Positions 15,256 to 23,675 are shown, counted from the first letter of the stretch. The stretch: DNA of 58,297 nt from Nocardioides sp. T2.26MG-1 (GCF_950101795.1 NZ_CATNLZ010000032.1:559010-617306); one strand, 5' to 3'. The notes: a model not told the origin generated them from the sequence alone. A program made the numbers and translations.

Positions 15256-16278
15256 GTGATCGCGCCGCCCCGTCCCGAAGCCGCCGCGTCCGCCCAGGAG
15301 CGCCTCGCCGCCCTGGCGACCCCACCCGGAGCGCTCGGCCGGCTCGGTGACCTCGCGGTGTGGCTCTCCGCCTGTCAGGACGCGGTCCCGCCCCGCGAGC
15401 TCACCAACGTCCGCCTGGTGATCTTCGCCGGCGACCACGGTGTGGCCCGGCACGGCGTGTCGGCCTTCCCGCCGGAGATCACCGCCGCGATGGTGCGCAC
15501 GTTCCTCGCCGGCAAGGCCGGCGTCAACGCGCTCGCGAGCGCCCATGGCGTCGCGGTCCGCGTGCTCGACCTGGGCGTCGACGACGACCTGGACGGCGTC
15601 CCCGACGACGTACGCCGCTTCAAGGTGCGGCGCTCGTCCGGGGCCATCCACCTCGAGGACGCGCTCACGGCCGAGGAGACCCGGGCCGCGCTCGAGGCCG
15701 GGGCCGCCGTCGCGGGTGAGGAGATCGACGCCGGCGCCGACCTGCTCATCAGCGGCGACATGGGCATCGGCAACACCACGCCCGCCGCGGCGCTGGTGGC
15801 CGCCGGGCTCGGGCTGCCCGCTCGCGAGGTCACCGGGCGCGGGACCGGCGTCGACTCGATGACGCTCGCCCACAAGGAGCAGCTGATCGACCGGGCGCTC
15901 GCCCGGGCCGGCGACCGCACCGACGACCCGGTCGAGACGCTCACCGCGCTCGGCAGCGCCGACCTGGCCGCGAGCACCGGATACCTCCTCGAGGCGGCCC
16001 GCCAGGGCGTCCCGGTGCTGCTCGACGGGCTGATGGCCGTTGCCTGCGCCCTCACCGCGGACCGGATCGACCCCGGGGCCGCGGCGTGGTTCGCCGCCGG
16101 CCACCGGTCCACCGAGCCCGCGCAGACCCTCGCCCTGGCAAAGATGGGGCTGGAGCCCGCACTCGACCTCGGCATGCGGCTCGGCGAGGGCAGCGGCGCG
16201 GTCGCCGCGGTGCCGGTGCTGCGCAGCGCGGTCGCCGTGCTGCGCGACGTCGCGCTGCTCAGCGAGCTCGGTGGGTGA
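15256..16278 (+). CDS. cobT: Nicotinate-nucleotide-dimethylbenzimidazole phosphoribosyltransferase
   Basis: 340-residue CobT, which makes alpha-ribazole 5'-phosphate from nicotinate mononucleotide and dimethylbenzimidazole in the lower-ligand branch of cobalamin synthesis. Family features include IFAGDHGVARHGVSAFP (about 57-73), GDMGIGNTTPAAAL (about 171-184) and TGRGTG (about 195-200). The conserved catalytic Glu lies in the C-terminal part (about 315). The start is GTG 15256 with AGGAGA before it. It overlaps cobS by 8 bases. Confidence 0.95.
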   Translation: MIAPPRPEAAASAQERLAALATPPGALGRLGDLAVWLSACQDAVPPRELTNVRLVIFAGDHGVARHGVSAFPPEITAAMVRTFLAGKAGVNALASAHGVAVRVLDLGVDDDLDGVPDDVRRFKVRRSSGAIHLEDALTAEETRAALEAGAAVAGEEIDAGADLLISGDMGIGNTTPAAALVAAGLGLPAREVTGRGTGVDSMTLAHKEQLIDRALARAGDRTDDPVETLTALGSADLAASTGYLLEAARQGVPVLLDGLMAVACALTADRIDPGAAAWFAAGHRSTEPAQTLALAKMGLEPALDLGMRLGEGSGAVAAVPVLRSAVAVLRDVALLSELGG

Positions 16279-16969
16279 GTCCTGGCGGCTCGCGGTCGGC
16301 ACGCTGACCGCGCTGCCGGTGGGCGCCGTCGGCGGCGTCGACCGGCGTACCGCCCGCGGTGCGATGCTGCTCGCCCCTCTGGCCGTGTTGCCACTCGGGC
16401 TGCTGGTCACGCTGGTGCTCGTGGCCGGCTCGGCCACCGGGCTCCCGCCGCTGGCGGTGGCGTTCGTGGCCGTCGGCGCGCTGGCGATGGGGTCGCGGGC
16501 GCTCCACTGGGACGGGCTGTCCGACACCGCCGACGGACTGACCGCGTCCTACGACCCGGCTCGCTCCCTGGAGGTGATGCGGTCCGGCACGAGTGGCCCG
16601 GCCGGCGTGGTGGCGACCGTGGTCGTCCTGGGCATCCAGGTCGCCGCGCTCTCGTCGTACGTCGAGGTGGGCTGGCGCGCGATCCTGGCGGGTGCCCTGG
16701 TGTGCCTGTCCCGGTGCGCGCTGTGGATCGTGTGCTGCACGCGGGTCCCGCCGGCCCGGCCCGACGGCCTCGGCGCCGCGGTCACCCGGACCGTCCCCGT
16801 CCCGATCGCGGTCGTCGGCGGGCTCCTGCTGTCCGTGGTCGGCGGCCTCGCGGTCCTGGTCCTGACCCGCCGGACGGTGCGCCGGTTCGGCGGGGTCACC
16901 GGCGACGTGCTCGGGGCCGCGATCGAGGTGGCCCTGGCGACCACCCTGCTCGCGTGGTCCTGGGCCTGA
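16271..16969 (+). CDS. cobS: Adenosylcobinamide-GDP ribazoletransferase
   Basis: 232-residue integral membrane CobS, joining alpha-ribazole to adenosylcobinamide-GDP in the last step of cobalamin assembly. The diagnostic motif HWDGLSDTADGL is near residues 80-91, followed by SGTSGPAGV. Five or more hydrophobic segments are evident (for example about 31-51, 52-72, 106-124, 173-200, 215-230). It starts at GTG 16271, inside the end of cobT, so translation is coupled. Confidence 0.93.
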   Translation: MGESWRLAVGTLTALPVGAVGGVDRRTARGAMLLAPLAVLPLGLLVTLVLVAGSATGLPPLAVAFVAVGALAMGSRALHWDGLSDTADGLTASYDPARSLEVMRSGTSGPAGVVATVVVLGIQVAALSSYVEVGWRAILAGALVCLSRCALWIVCCTRVPPARPDGLGAAVTRTVPVPIAVVGGLLLSVVGGLAVLVLTRRTVRRFGGVTGDVLGAAIEVALATTLLAWSWA

Positions 16970-16980
16970 CCGGTCCCGGC

Positions 16981-17007
16981 TGTCACACTTCGCGACCGGC
17001 CGTCGTC
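16981..17007 (+). promoter_or_regulatory. ECF41-type promoter before the CMD-sigJ operon
   Basis: TGTCACA (16981-16987) and CGTC (17004-17007) are separated by 16 bases, and a second CGTC (17001-17004) gives 13. The TGTCACA/CGTC pair is the signature described for ECF41 sigma factors. The operon downstream contains exactly such a sigma factor, so autoregulation is likely. Transcription would start about 25-30 bases before the ATG at 17041. Confidence 0.7.
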
Positions 17008-17040
17008 TGGATGTCGTACCGACTCACCCAGGAGGACGAC

Positions 17041-17631
17041 ATGACCGCAACCACCCGCATCCCGCCTGCCGAGATCACCGGGTTCAAGGGCTCGCTGATC
17101 AAGCGCTTCGCGCAGAAGAAGCTCGGCCAGGTCCCGGCCTCGCTCGGCGTGCTCTGGCACAACCCGCAGGTGCTCACGGACCTGGCCCGGGCCGGGGGCA
17201 AGGTCCAGAAGTGGGCATCCTGCGACGAGCAGCTCAAGTCGTTCGCCCACATGGCGGTGGCCGCTCAGGTCGGCTGCAGCTGGTGCCTGGACTACAACTA
17301 CTTCGAGGCGAACAACCGCGGCCTCGACATGGACAAGGCCCGCGAGATCCCGCGGTGGCGGGAGTCGGAGGCGTTCTCGCCGCTCGAGCGCGAGGTGCTG
17401 GGCTACGCCGAGGCGATGACCGTGACCCCGCCGACCGTGACCGACGGCATGGTGGCATCGCTGCGGGCCCAGCTGGGTGAGGCCGCGCTGATCGAGCTGA
17501 CGGCGGTCATCGGGTTCGCCAACTCCACCACCCGCCCGAACATCGCGCTCGGCATCGAGTCCGACGGCTTCGCCGCAGCCTGCGGCCTCCGGCCCCTCGC
17601 ACAGCCGACTGCGGCAGGATCATCGGCGTGA
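17041..17631 (+). CDS. Carboxymuconolactone decarboxylase family protein (AhpD-like)
   Basis: 196 residues. The CMD/AhpD-like core carries the redox motif Cys-Ser-Trp-Cys (CSWC, about 80-83) in the helix VAAQVGCSWCLDYN, followed by a conserved acidic/His-poor helix. Proteins of this class are the usual target genes of ECF41 sigma factors (the carboxymuconolactone decarboxylase/oxidoreductase/epimerase group). The CxxC suggests a peroxidase or thiol-disulfide role rather than true decarboxylation. AGGAGG lies 6 bases before the ATG. Its stop overlaps the sigJ start (GTGA). Confidence 0.88.
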   Translation: MTATTRIPPAEITGFKGSLIKRFAQKKLGQVPASLGVLWHNPQVLTDLARAGGKVQKWASCDEQLKSFAHMAVAAQVGCSWCLDYNYFEANNRGLDMDKAREIPRWRESEAFSPLEREVLGYAEAMTVTPPTVTDGMVASLRAQLGEAALIELTAVIGFANSTTRPNIALGIESDGFAAACGLRPLAQPTAAGSSA

Positions 17632-18518
17632 CCAGTAGTACCGAGGACCCGTTCGTCACCCACCGGGGGCTCCTCTTCACCGTCTCCTACCAGATGCTGG
17701 GATCGGCGACGGACGCCGAGGACGTCGTGCAGGACACCTGGCTGCGGTGGGACGCCATCGGGGCGGAGACGAGGGCCACGGTGCGCGACCCGCGCAGCTT
17801 CCTGGTGCGGATGGTGACTCGCAAGGCGCTCGACCGGCTGCGCGCGAACGCCCGGCGCCGCGAGGAGTACGTCGGCGAGTGGCTGCCCGAGCCGCTCCTG
17901 ACCGCCCCCGACGTGGCCGACGACGTCGAGCTCGCGGAGAGCGTCTCGATCGCGATGCTGACCGTGCTCGAGACGCTCACGCCCGCGGAGCGCGCGGTGT
18001 TCGTGCTGCACGAGGTCTTCGACACGCCGTACGACGAGATCGCGGCGGTGCTCGGCAAGTCCGCGCCCGCGGTGCGCCAGATCGGGCACCGGGCCCGGGG
18101 ACACGTCGCGGCGCGCCGGCCACGGATGGACGTCGGTCCCGCGGAGCAGCAGGAGGTCGTCCGGCGGTTCATGCGGGCGGTCACCCAGGGCGACCTGCAG
18201 GGCCTGCTCGACGTGCTCGCGCCCGACGTGGTGCTCGTGGCCGATGGCGGCGGGGTCGTCCAGGCGCTGGTCAACCCGGTGGTGGGAGCCAAGAAGGTCG
18301 CGAACCTGCTGCGCCCGTTCAGCCGGCTGGCGCCGGGAGCGCAGTTCGTGCCGGTGCTGCTCAACGGCGCGGTCGGGGCCCGGATCGTGGGCACCGACGA
18401 CGGCTACGACGCCGCGATCAGCTTCGTGTTCGACCAGGGCCGGATCAGCCGCATCTACGCCGTGCGCAACCCGGCCAAGCTCCACGGCATCGACGTCGAG
18501 GCGACGATCCGGCGCTGA
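17628..18518 (+). CDS. sigJ: ECF41 RNA polymerase sigma factor (SigJ-like)
   Basis: 296 residues: sigma region 2 (about 10-80), region 4 (about 105-160; DTPYDEIAAVLGKSAPAVRQI), then a SnoaL/NTF2-like C-terminal domain (about 175-296). The last domain contains the conserved linker WLPEPLL between regions 2 and 4, the DGGG segment and NPAKL near the end. These are the hallmarks of ECF41, in which the fused C-terminal domain controls activity without a separate anti-sigma factor. It begins at GTG 17628, overlapping the CMD gene, its expected partner. Confidence 0.92.
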   Translation: MTSSTEDPFVTHRGLLFTVSYQMLGSATDAEDVVQDTWLRWDAIGAETRATVRDPRSFLVRMVTRKALDRLRANARRREEYVGEWLPEPLLTAPDVADDVELAESVSIAMLTVLETLTPAERAVFVLHEVFDTPYDEIAAVLGKSAPAVRQIGHRARGHVAARRPRMDVGPAEQQEVVRRFMRAVTQGDLQGLLDVLAPDVVLVADGGGVVQALVNPVVGAKKVANLLRPFSRLAPGAQFVPVLLNGAVGARIVGTDDGYDAAISFVFDQGRISRIYAVRNPAKLHGIDVEATIRR

Positions 18519-18530
18519 CCCCGCTCACGG

Positions 18531-19064
18531 TCAGAGCCGCAGCACGCGCCCGGCCACGACGAGGTGCACCTCGTCGCAGGCGCCGGCGAACCGCTGGTTG
18601 ACCACGCCGAGAAGGTCGCGGAACAGCCGGCCCGAGCGGTGCTCGGGCACCACGCCCAGGCCGACCTCATTGGTGACCACCACCACCGAGCCCGAGGCCG
18701 CCAGCAGCGCGGCCACGGCGGCGTCGGTCGCGGCGGCGACGTGGGCGTGGACCACGTCGGCGGGTGCGTCCCAGAGCTCGGCCTCGTCCAGCGCCGCGGT
18801 GAGCCAGGTGCCGAGGCAGTCGACGAGCACAGCGCTCTCCCCCGCCCTCGACAGGGCGTCGGCCAGGTCGCGGGTCTCGACGGTCGCCCAGTGCGCCGGC
18901 CGGCGGGCGCGGTGGGCCGCGATGCGTGCCGCCCAGTCGGGGTCGTCGTCCTCCTCGGGGGTCGGCCCCGGCGCGACGTACCTGACGGTGGTCTCGGCGC
19001 GGAGCAGCCGCTCGGCGTGGGTGGACTTCCCGGAGCGCACGCCCCCGGTGACCAGGACCTTCAC
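18531..19064 (-). CDS. cobU: Adenosylcobinamide kinase / guanylyltransferase
   Basis: 177-residue bifunctional CobU, which phosphorylates adenosylcobinamide and transfers GMP to it. The P-loop GGVRSGKST (7-15) opens the protein, with VDCLGTWLT (about 96-104) and VTNEVGLGVVPEHRSGRLFRD (family-diagnostic; around 130-150) following. It starts at GTG 19064, overlapping the cobQ stop by 4 bases. It is convergent with sigJ, leaving only 12 bases between the two stops. Confidence 0.93.
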   Translation of the reverse strand: MKVLVTGGVRSGKSTHAERLLRAETTVRYVAPGPTPEEDDDPDWAARIAAHRARRPAHWATVETRDLADALSRAGESAVLVDCLGTWLTAALDEAELWDAPADVVHAHVAAATDAAVAALLAASGSVVVVTNEVGLGVVPEHRSGRLFRDLLGVVNQRFAGACDEVHLVVAGRVLRL

Positions 19065-20545
19065 CGGTCGGCGCCCGGCGGCAGCACCGGCAGCCCGGAC
19101 GGGGCGCCGTCGGTGGCCAGGCCGGCGATCGCGGCGACGTCGAGGTGCTCCTCGACGAGGTCGGCGAGCAGCTCCAGCCGGCGTTGGCGTGCTGCTCCGA
19201 AGCTCACCCCGGAAGGCTCCCACACGTGCCCGGTGAGCCGCGCCACCTCGGTCAGGAACGCCGTGCGGAACGCGTCGCCCTCCAGGGCGCCGTGCCACAT
19301 CGTCCCGAACACGTGGCCGGACCGGGCGCCGCCGAGGAACTCCTCGGCGTCCTCGCCTCGCGTCACGACGCCGTGGTGGATCTCGTAGCCGCTCGCCGCG
19401 GCACCGAGCGCGGTGCCGCGCGGCAGCCGCAGCACCTTCTCCGCGGCGAAGTCGGTGCGTACGTCGAGCAGCCCGAGCCCGTCGGCCACGGCGCCGGCCG
19501 CGCCCTCCACGCCGGCCGGGTCGGACACGCTCCGGCCGAGCAGCTGGAAGCCGCCGCAGATGCCCAGGACCGGCCTCCCGGCCGCGGCGTGGGCGTGGAT
19601 CGCGCGGTCGAGCCCGCGGTCGCGCAGCCAGGCGAGGTCGGCGATGGTCGCGCGCGTCCCCGGCAGCACCACGAGGTCGGCGTCGGCGATCGCGCGCGGG
19701 TCGGCCGCGAACACCACGTCCAGTCCGGGCTCCAGACCCAGTGCGTCGGCGTCGGTGGCGTTGCTGATCCGCGGCAGCCGCACCACGGCCACCTTGAGCG
19801 CCGCCCGGTCGTCCCGTGCCCGCCGGCCGGCCAGGTCGAGGGTGTCCTCGGAGTCCAGCCACAGGTCGGGGTGCCACGGCAGCACGCCGTACACGGTGCG
19901 GCCGGTGAGCCGCTCGAGCTCGTCGAGCCCGGGCCGGAGCAGCGACAGGTCGCCGCGGAACTTGTTCACCACGAACCCCGCGACCAGCCGCTGGTCCGCC
20001 GGCTCGAGCAGCGCCACGGTGCCGAACATCGCGGCCAGCAGCCCGCCGCGGTCGATGTCGCCGACCACCACGGTCGGCAGGCCGGCGTGCCGTGCCAGCC
20101 CCATGTTGACGTAGTCCCCCGCCCGCAGGTTGATCTCGGCCGGGCTCCCGGCGCCCTCGGCGACGACGACGTCGTAGCGCGCCGCCAGGTCGTCGAACGC
20201 GTCGTACGCCGCGCGGGTCAGCCGGTCGCGCCGGCCCGCGAAGTCGCGGGCACCGACCTCACCGGCCGCGCGACCCATCACGACCAGGTGGCTGCGCAGG
20301 CTGCCGGGCTTGAGCAGCACCGGGTTCATCGCGGCCTCGGGCTCGGCGTTCGCCGCGACGGCCTGGACCCACTGCGCGCGGCCGATCTCCGCGCCGTCGG
20401 CGCAGACCATGGAGTTGTTCGACATGTTCTGCGCCTTGAACGGCGCCACCTTCACCCCCGCGCGCGCCAGCGAGCGGCACAACGCGGTGGTGACGACGCT
20501 CTTGCCGGCGTCGGAGGTGGTGCCGGCGACCAGGATCCCGCTCAT
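19061..20545 (-). CDS. cobQ: Cobyric acid synthase
   Basis: 494-residue CobQ/CbiP, which amidates four carboxylates of adenosylcobyrinic a,c-diamide using glutamine. The N-terminal half is a P-loop-like synthetase domain (GTTSDAGKS, about 8-16; KAQNMSNNS about 37-45). The C-terminal half is a class I glutaminase with the nucleophile Cys in LGICGGFQLLG and the His in YEIHHG. The ATG at 20545 sits directly before the conserved start; a longer frame upstream lacks support. It shares an operon with cobU. No B12 riboswitch was recognised upstream. Confidence 0.95.
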   Translation of the reverse strand: MSGILVAGTTSDAGKSVVTTALCRSLARAGVKVAPFKAQNMSNNSMVCADGAEIGRAQWVQAVAANAEPEAAMNPVLLKPGSLRSHLVVMGRAAGEVGARDFAGRRDRLTRAAYDAFDDLAARYDVVVAEGAGSPAEINLRAGDYVNMGLARHAGLPTVVVGDIDRGGLLAAMFGTVALLEPADQRLVAGFVVNKFRGDLSLLRPGLDELERLTGRTVYGVLPWHPDLWLDSEDTLDLAGRRARDDRAALKVAVVRLPRISNATDADALGLEPGLDVVFAADPRAIADADLVVLPGTRATIADLAWLRDRGLDRAIHAHAAAGRPVLGICGGFQLLGRSVSDPAGVEGAAGAVADGLGLLDVRTDFAAEKVLRLPRGTALGAAASGYEIHHGVVTRGEDAEEFLGGARSGHVFGTMWHGALEGDAFRTAFLTEVARLTGHVWEPSGVSFGAARQRRLELLADLVEEHLDVAAIAGLATDGAPSGLPVLPPGADR

Positions 20546-20596
20546 GGGCAGCCCAGCATAGGAGGCGGGCGCGGTGACCCAGGGCCTGGGCACAAA

Positions 20597-20615
20597 GTCC
20601 CGTCCCTGACGGGAC
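20597..20615. promoter_or_regulatory. Inverted repeat GTCCCG-N7-CGGGAC upstream of cobQ and a small membrane gene
   Basis: A perfect 6-base inverted repeat with a 7-base centre lies in the 147-base gap between divergent genes. Neighbouring bases add further GGGAC/GTCCC half-sites (AAAGTCCC before, GGGACCC after). Response regulators of the DosR/NarL type use GGGAC-type half-sites, so an operator is possible, but the match is loose. Confidence 0.35.
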
Positions 20616-20692
20616 CCGGGACCCTGCCGAGCACGCCGGGCCGGAGGTGATCGTCGTCACGACCGCGCACCGAGCCCCCGCGGGAGGACCCG

Positions 20693-20917
20693 ATGAACCC
20701 CGGCCAGAACTACCCGATCGCCGAGCACCCACCCACGTTCTGGGTGCTGTTCCTCATCGGCGTGATCCTCATGGTGGTCGCCCTCACGGGCGTCTTCCTC
20801 GTCGCCGTCGGCCGGGCCTGCCAGGCCACCCGCGCCGACACCGCGGCCCCGGAGCCCGAGCGCGCACCGGACGTCGGGCGGGCCCCGCGCCGGCACGGCG
20901 TGATCCACCCCGCCTGA
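20693..20917 (+). CDS. Small single-pass membrane protein
   Basis: 74 residues, no family recognised. A short N-terminal segment is followed by one strongly hydrophobic helix (about 15-42, FWVLFLIGVILMVVALTGVF) and a Pro/Ala/Arg-rich cytoplasmic tail ending in HGVIHPA. GGGAGG lies 6 bases before the ATG, which supports translation. It is convergent with the flotillin gene, 39 bases apart. Confidence 0.7.
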   Translation: MNPGQNYPIAEHPPTFWVLFLIGVILMVVALTGVFLVAVGRACQATRADTAAPEPERAPDVGRAPRRHGVIHPA

Positions 20918-20956
20918 GTCCAGGCCGAGCGACCTACGCCGGGCCGCCGGCGCGGG

Positions 20957-22342
20957 TCACTCCGTGGCGTCGGCCGTCGGCCGGCTGGCTGCGGGGGCGG
21001 GAGCCGGACTGCTGCCGTTGGTGGCCGCGCCGCCCTTGATCGAGGTGATCAGGTTCTGCGCCAGGCCGAGTCCGGCGCCGCCCATCGTGAGCGCCTTGCC
21101 CAGCATGTCCTCCATGCCGTCGGCGCCGTTGAGCACGACGAGGTTGTCGATGTTGCCGAGCGCCGAGGCACCCGCCTTCACGATCTCCGGGTAGTGCTCG
21201 GCGATGGTCTGCGCGATCACCGCGTCCTGGTTCTCGGCGAGCGCCTCGGCTCGCGCCTTGATGCCGGCGGCCTCGGCGAGGCCACGAGCCTGGATCGCCT
21301 TCGCCTCGGCCTCGCCGGTGGCGGCGGTGGCCCGCGCCTCGGCGTCACCGCGCAGGGTGGTCTCCTCGGCCTCGGCCCGGGCCCGGGCGATCTTCGCCTG
21401 GCGGTCGGCGTCGGCCAGCGTGACCTGCCGGTAGGCCTCGGCGTCCGCGGGCTTGCGGATCTGGGTGTCGAGGACCTTCTCGGCGCGCTGCGCGTCGAGC
21501 TCGGCGGCCGCCGTCTCGGCCTTGACGACCTCCTGGCGGGCCTGGGCCTCGGTGAGCGGTCCGGCCTGGGCCGCCTGGGCCTTCGCGGTGTCGACCTCGG
21601 CCTGGTAGCCGGCCTGCTCGATCTGGGACTGCCGGACCGCCTCGGCCTTGCGGGCGTCGGCGACCTGCTCGGCCTGGGTGGCCTCCTGGTCGCGCTGCGC
21701 GGCGGCGATCCGGGCCGCGGCCTCGATCGCGGCGGCCTGCGGCTTGCCGAGGTTGTTGATGTAGCCGACCTCGTCGTCGATCTCCTGGATCTGCAGGGAG
21801 TCGACGATCAGCCCGAGCTTGCCCAGGTCGTCGGCCAGCGAGGTGCGGATGTTCGCGGTCAGCGACTCCCGGTCGTGGAGCATCCCCTCGACCGTCATGC
21901 CGCCGACGATCGCACGGAGGTGGCCGGCGAAGAGCTCGTGGATCGTGCTGACCAGCGTCTCCTCGTCCTGCTCGAGGAAGCGGCGGGCGGCGTTCGCGAT
22001 GCTCGCCTTGTCGTCGGCGACCTTGAAGACGACGACGCCCTTGACGGTCAGCGGGATCGACTGGCTCGACACCGCCTTGACGGTCAGCGTGGTGGTGCGC
22101 AGCCCGAGGTAGAACCGGCGCACGGTCTGGAAGCCCGGGATCACCGCGGTGCCGCGGCCGACCACGATCTTGAAGCCGCGGCCGGTGTCACCCGGCATGT
22201 CCGCCGGCGTCTCACCGTGAGCCCCGAGGCCGGAGATGATCAGCGCCTCGTTGGGCTCGGCGACCCGCCAGATCATCTTGAAGACGAGCACGAGGAAGAG
22301 GACGGCGGCGAGCGCGACCGCGCCCAGGATGAGGAGAGTCAT
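20957..22342 (-). CDS. Flotillin/SPFH-domain membrane scaffold protein
   Basis: 461 residues: N-terminal membrane helix (about 2-25), SPFH domain (about 30-195), then a long Ala/Glu/Gln-rich coiled coil (about 200-390) with repeated EAKA-type heptads, and a Gly/Ala-rich C-terminus ending in a Pro/Ala/Ser tail. This is the architecture of flotillins and YqiK/FloT proteins, which organise membrane microdomains. An NfeD-like OB-domain protein is encoded immediately upstream, the classic partner. It begins at the ATG at 22342, 24 bases after the upstream stop. Confidence 0.9.
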   Translation of the reverse strand: MTLLILGAVALAAVLFLVLVFKMIWRVAEPNEALIISGLGAHGETPADMPGDTGRGFKIVVGRGTAVIPGFQTVRRFYLGLRTTTLTVKAVSSQSIPLTVKGVVVFKVADDKASIANAARRFLEQDEETLVSTIHELFAGHLRAIVGGMTVEGMLHDRESLTANIRTSLADDLGKLGLIVDSLQIQEIDDEVGYINNLGKPQAAAIEAAARIAAAQRDQEATQAEQVADARKAEAVRQSQIEQAGYQAEVDTAKAQAAQAGPLTEAQARQEVVKAETAAAELDAQRAEKVLDTQIRKPADAEAYRQVTLADADRQAKIARARAEAEETTLRGDAEARATAATGEAEAKAIQARGLAEAAGIKARAEALAENQDAVIAQTIAEHYPEIVKAGASALGNIDNLVVLNGADGMEDMLGKALTMGGAGLGLAQNLITSIKGGAATNGSSPAPAPAASRPTADATE

Positions 22343-22366
22343 GACGATGGCTTCCGGTTCAGGCCG

Positions 22367-22603
22367 CTACAGCGCAGCGGAGACGTAGACGATGCGCGGC
22401 TGGGCGTACTCCATGACCCGCACGAGGGTGCCGATCGGGAGTGTGTCCGTGCCGACGTACGGATAGGCGTTGAACGCCTCGCTGCCGCCTCGGATCGGCA
22501 GGATCACCTCGCCGACGAGACCGGGGCCGACCGTACCGGTCACGCGTCCCTCACGACCGACGACGCTGTCGTCCCCGCGGTCGACTGCAGACCTGCGCGC
22601 CAT
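22367..22603 (-). CDS. NfeD-like OB-domain small protein, flotillin partner
   Basis: 78 residues. The segment VVGREGRVTGTVGPGLVGEV through PIGTLVRVMEYA is the short OB-like beta barrel of NfeD C-terminal domains, including the conserved G-x-A/V-x-T-x-L-x-P-x-G pattern in loose form. The membrane helices of full NfeD proteins are absent, so this is a stand-alone soluble domain. The ATG at 22603 has a GGGGG tract about 7 bases upstream. The flotillin gene follows in the same operon. The family call is by pattern and context. Confidence 0.7.
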   Translation of the reverse strand: MARRSAVDRGDDSVVGREGRVTGTVGPGLVGEVILPIRGGSEAFNAYPYVGTDTLPIGTLVRVMEYAQPRIVYVSAAL

Positions 22604-22619
22604 CCGAACCCCCGTTCGT
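22604..22619. promoter_or_regulatory. SOS-box-like palindrome overlapping the NfeD-like ribosome binding site
   Basis: CCGAACCCCCGTTCGT has the GAAC-N4-GTTC core of the LexA box (22606-22617). It ends one base before the start codon of the NfeD-like gene. The CCCC centre is unlike the usual mixed purine/pyrimidine centre of functional sites, so this may be coincidence. Confidence 0.3.
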
Positions 22620-22688
22620 CCTCGCTCCGAGCAACGCGACACAGACATCAGACCACATCGGTGCGCGCCTGACGACCGCGCCCCCGGT

Positions 22689-23615
22689 TCAGCTGTGGAC
22701 CAGGGCGGACAGCACTCTCGCGGCCGGTGATCCCGTCGGCACGGGCACGACGACGCGCGCCAGCCCCGCCACCAGTGACACGAGCGCGACGTCGGGGTAC
22801 GCCGGGTGGGCCTCGTCCTCGACACCGTCCAGAGCGCGTCGCGTCACGAGCACCCGGGAGAGCGTGTGGACGGGTGACCGACCGCGGGCCAGCCCGATGC
22901 GCCCGAACACCTCGACGGTGTCCTCGTCCGCGGCGACGACGGCCGCGTGCAGCGTCATCGGGCGCAGCGCGTGGGCGACGCGCCGGGCAGCCCCCTCCAG
23001 CCCGTCGCCGCCGGGTCGCACGACCCGCCTGCCGTGCGACGCCACCACCCGCAGCTCCGGTCTGCTGGCGGCCACCGCCCGGTGGGCGTTCACGACCCCG
23101 ATGTCGTCGAGCCCCAGCGCCGTCGGCTCGAGCATCCCTGGGGCGCGGCCGGGCTCGAGGGCGTCACCTGCCTCGCGGGCGACCGGCGGGCGCACGGCGA
23201 GGAGCCGGAGCTCCTCGACGAGCCGACCCGGGTTGGCCCGGTCGGCGCCGTTGTAGGTCAGGGTGACGACGTCTCCCTCGCGGGTGTGCACCAGGACCCG
23301 GGCGTCCAGCAACGTCACGACGTCCTCGATCGCGACCACGTCGGCGTAGGCGACCCGCCGGACGTCGTACCCGCCACCGGTGGCCGGCCGGCTGAGAACG
23401 GTCAGGTGCTCGGGCTCCAACGCCACCAGGTGGTCGTAGAGGTCCATGCCGGCGTGGGCATCACGACGGGCGATGCTCCGCGGCACCTTGAGCACCAGCC
23501 GGGCCGCTCCCAGGTCGAGACCGTGGGGACGGTAGAGACGCGGGACGTCGTCCTCGGACCGGACCTCGTCGACCCAGGGCCCGAACAGGTCGTACTCCCG
23601 GGTGTCGGTGACCAC
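22689..23615 (-). CDS. Hypothetical protein upstream of the NfeD-flotillin genes
   Basis: 308 residues, soluble, no confident family. The central part (about 35-140) has alternating short strands with RRVAYADVVAIEDVVTLLDARVLVHT-type spacing and a VVTLTYNGAD segment. This recalls bacterial PH-like domains, but that is a pattern impression only. The GTG at 23615 is chosen because GGAGG lies about 6 bases upstream; an ATG 27 bases earlier is possible. Same strand as, and 85 bases before, the NfeD-like gene. Confidence 0.7.
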   Translation of the reverse strand: MVTDTREYDLFGPWVDEVRSEDDVPRLYRPHGLDLGAARLVLKVPRSIARRDAHAGMDLYDHLVALEPEHLTVLSRPATGGGYDVRRVAYADVVAIEDVVTLLDARVLVHTREGDVVTLTYNGADRANPGRLVEELRLLAVRPPVAREAGDALEPGRAPGMLEPTALGLDDIGVVNAHRAVAASRPELRVVASHGRRVVRPGGDGLEGAARRVAHALRPMTLHAAVVAADEDTVEVFGRIGLARGRSPVHTLSRVLVTRRALDGVEDEAHPAYPDVALVSLVAGLARVVVPVPTGSPAARVLSALVHS

Positions 23616-23675
23616 GGCGCCCTCCTCGTCGGCCCGACCCACGTTACGGGCTCAGAGCGTCCGGAACCGGCGAAC

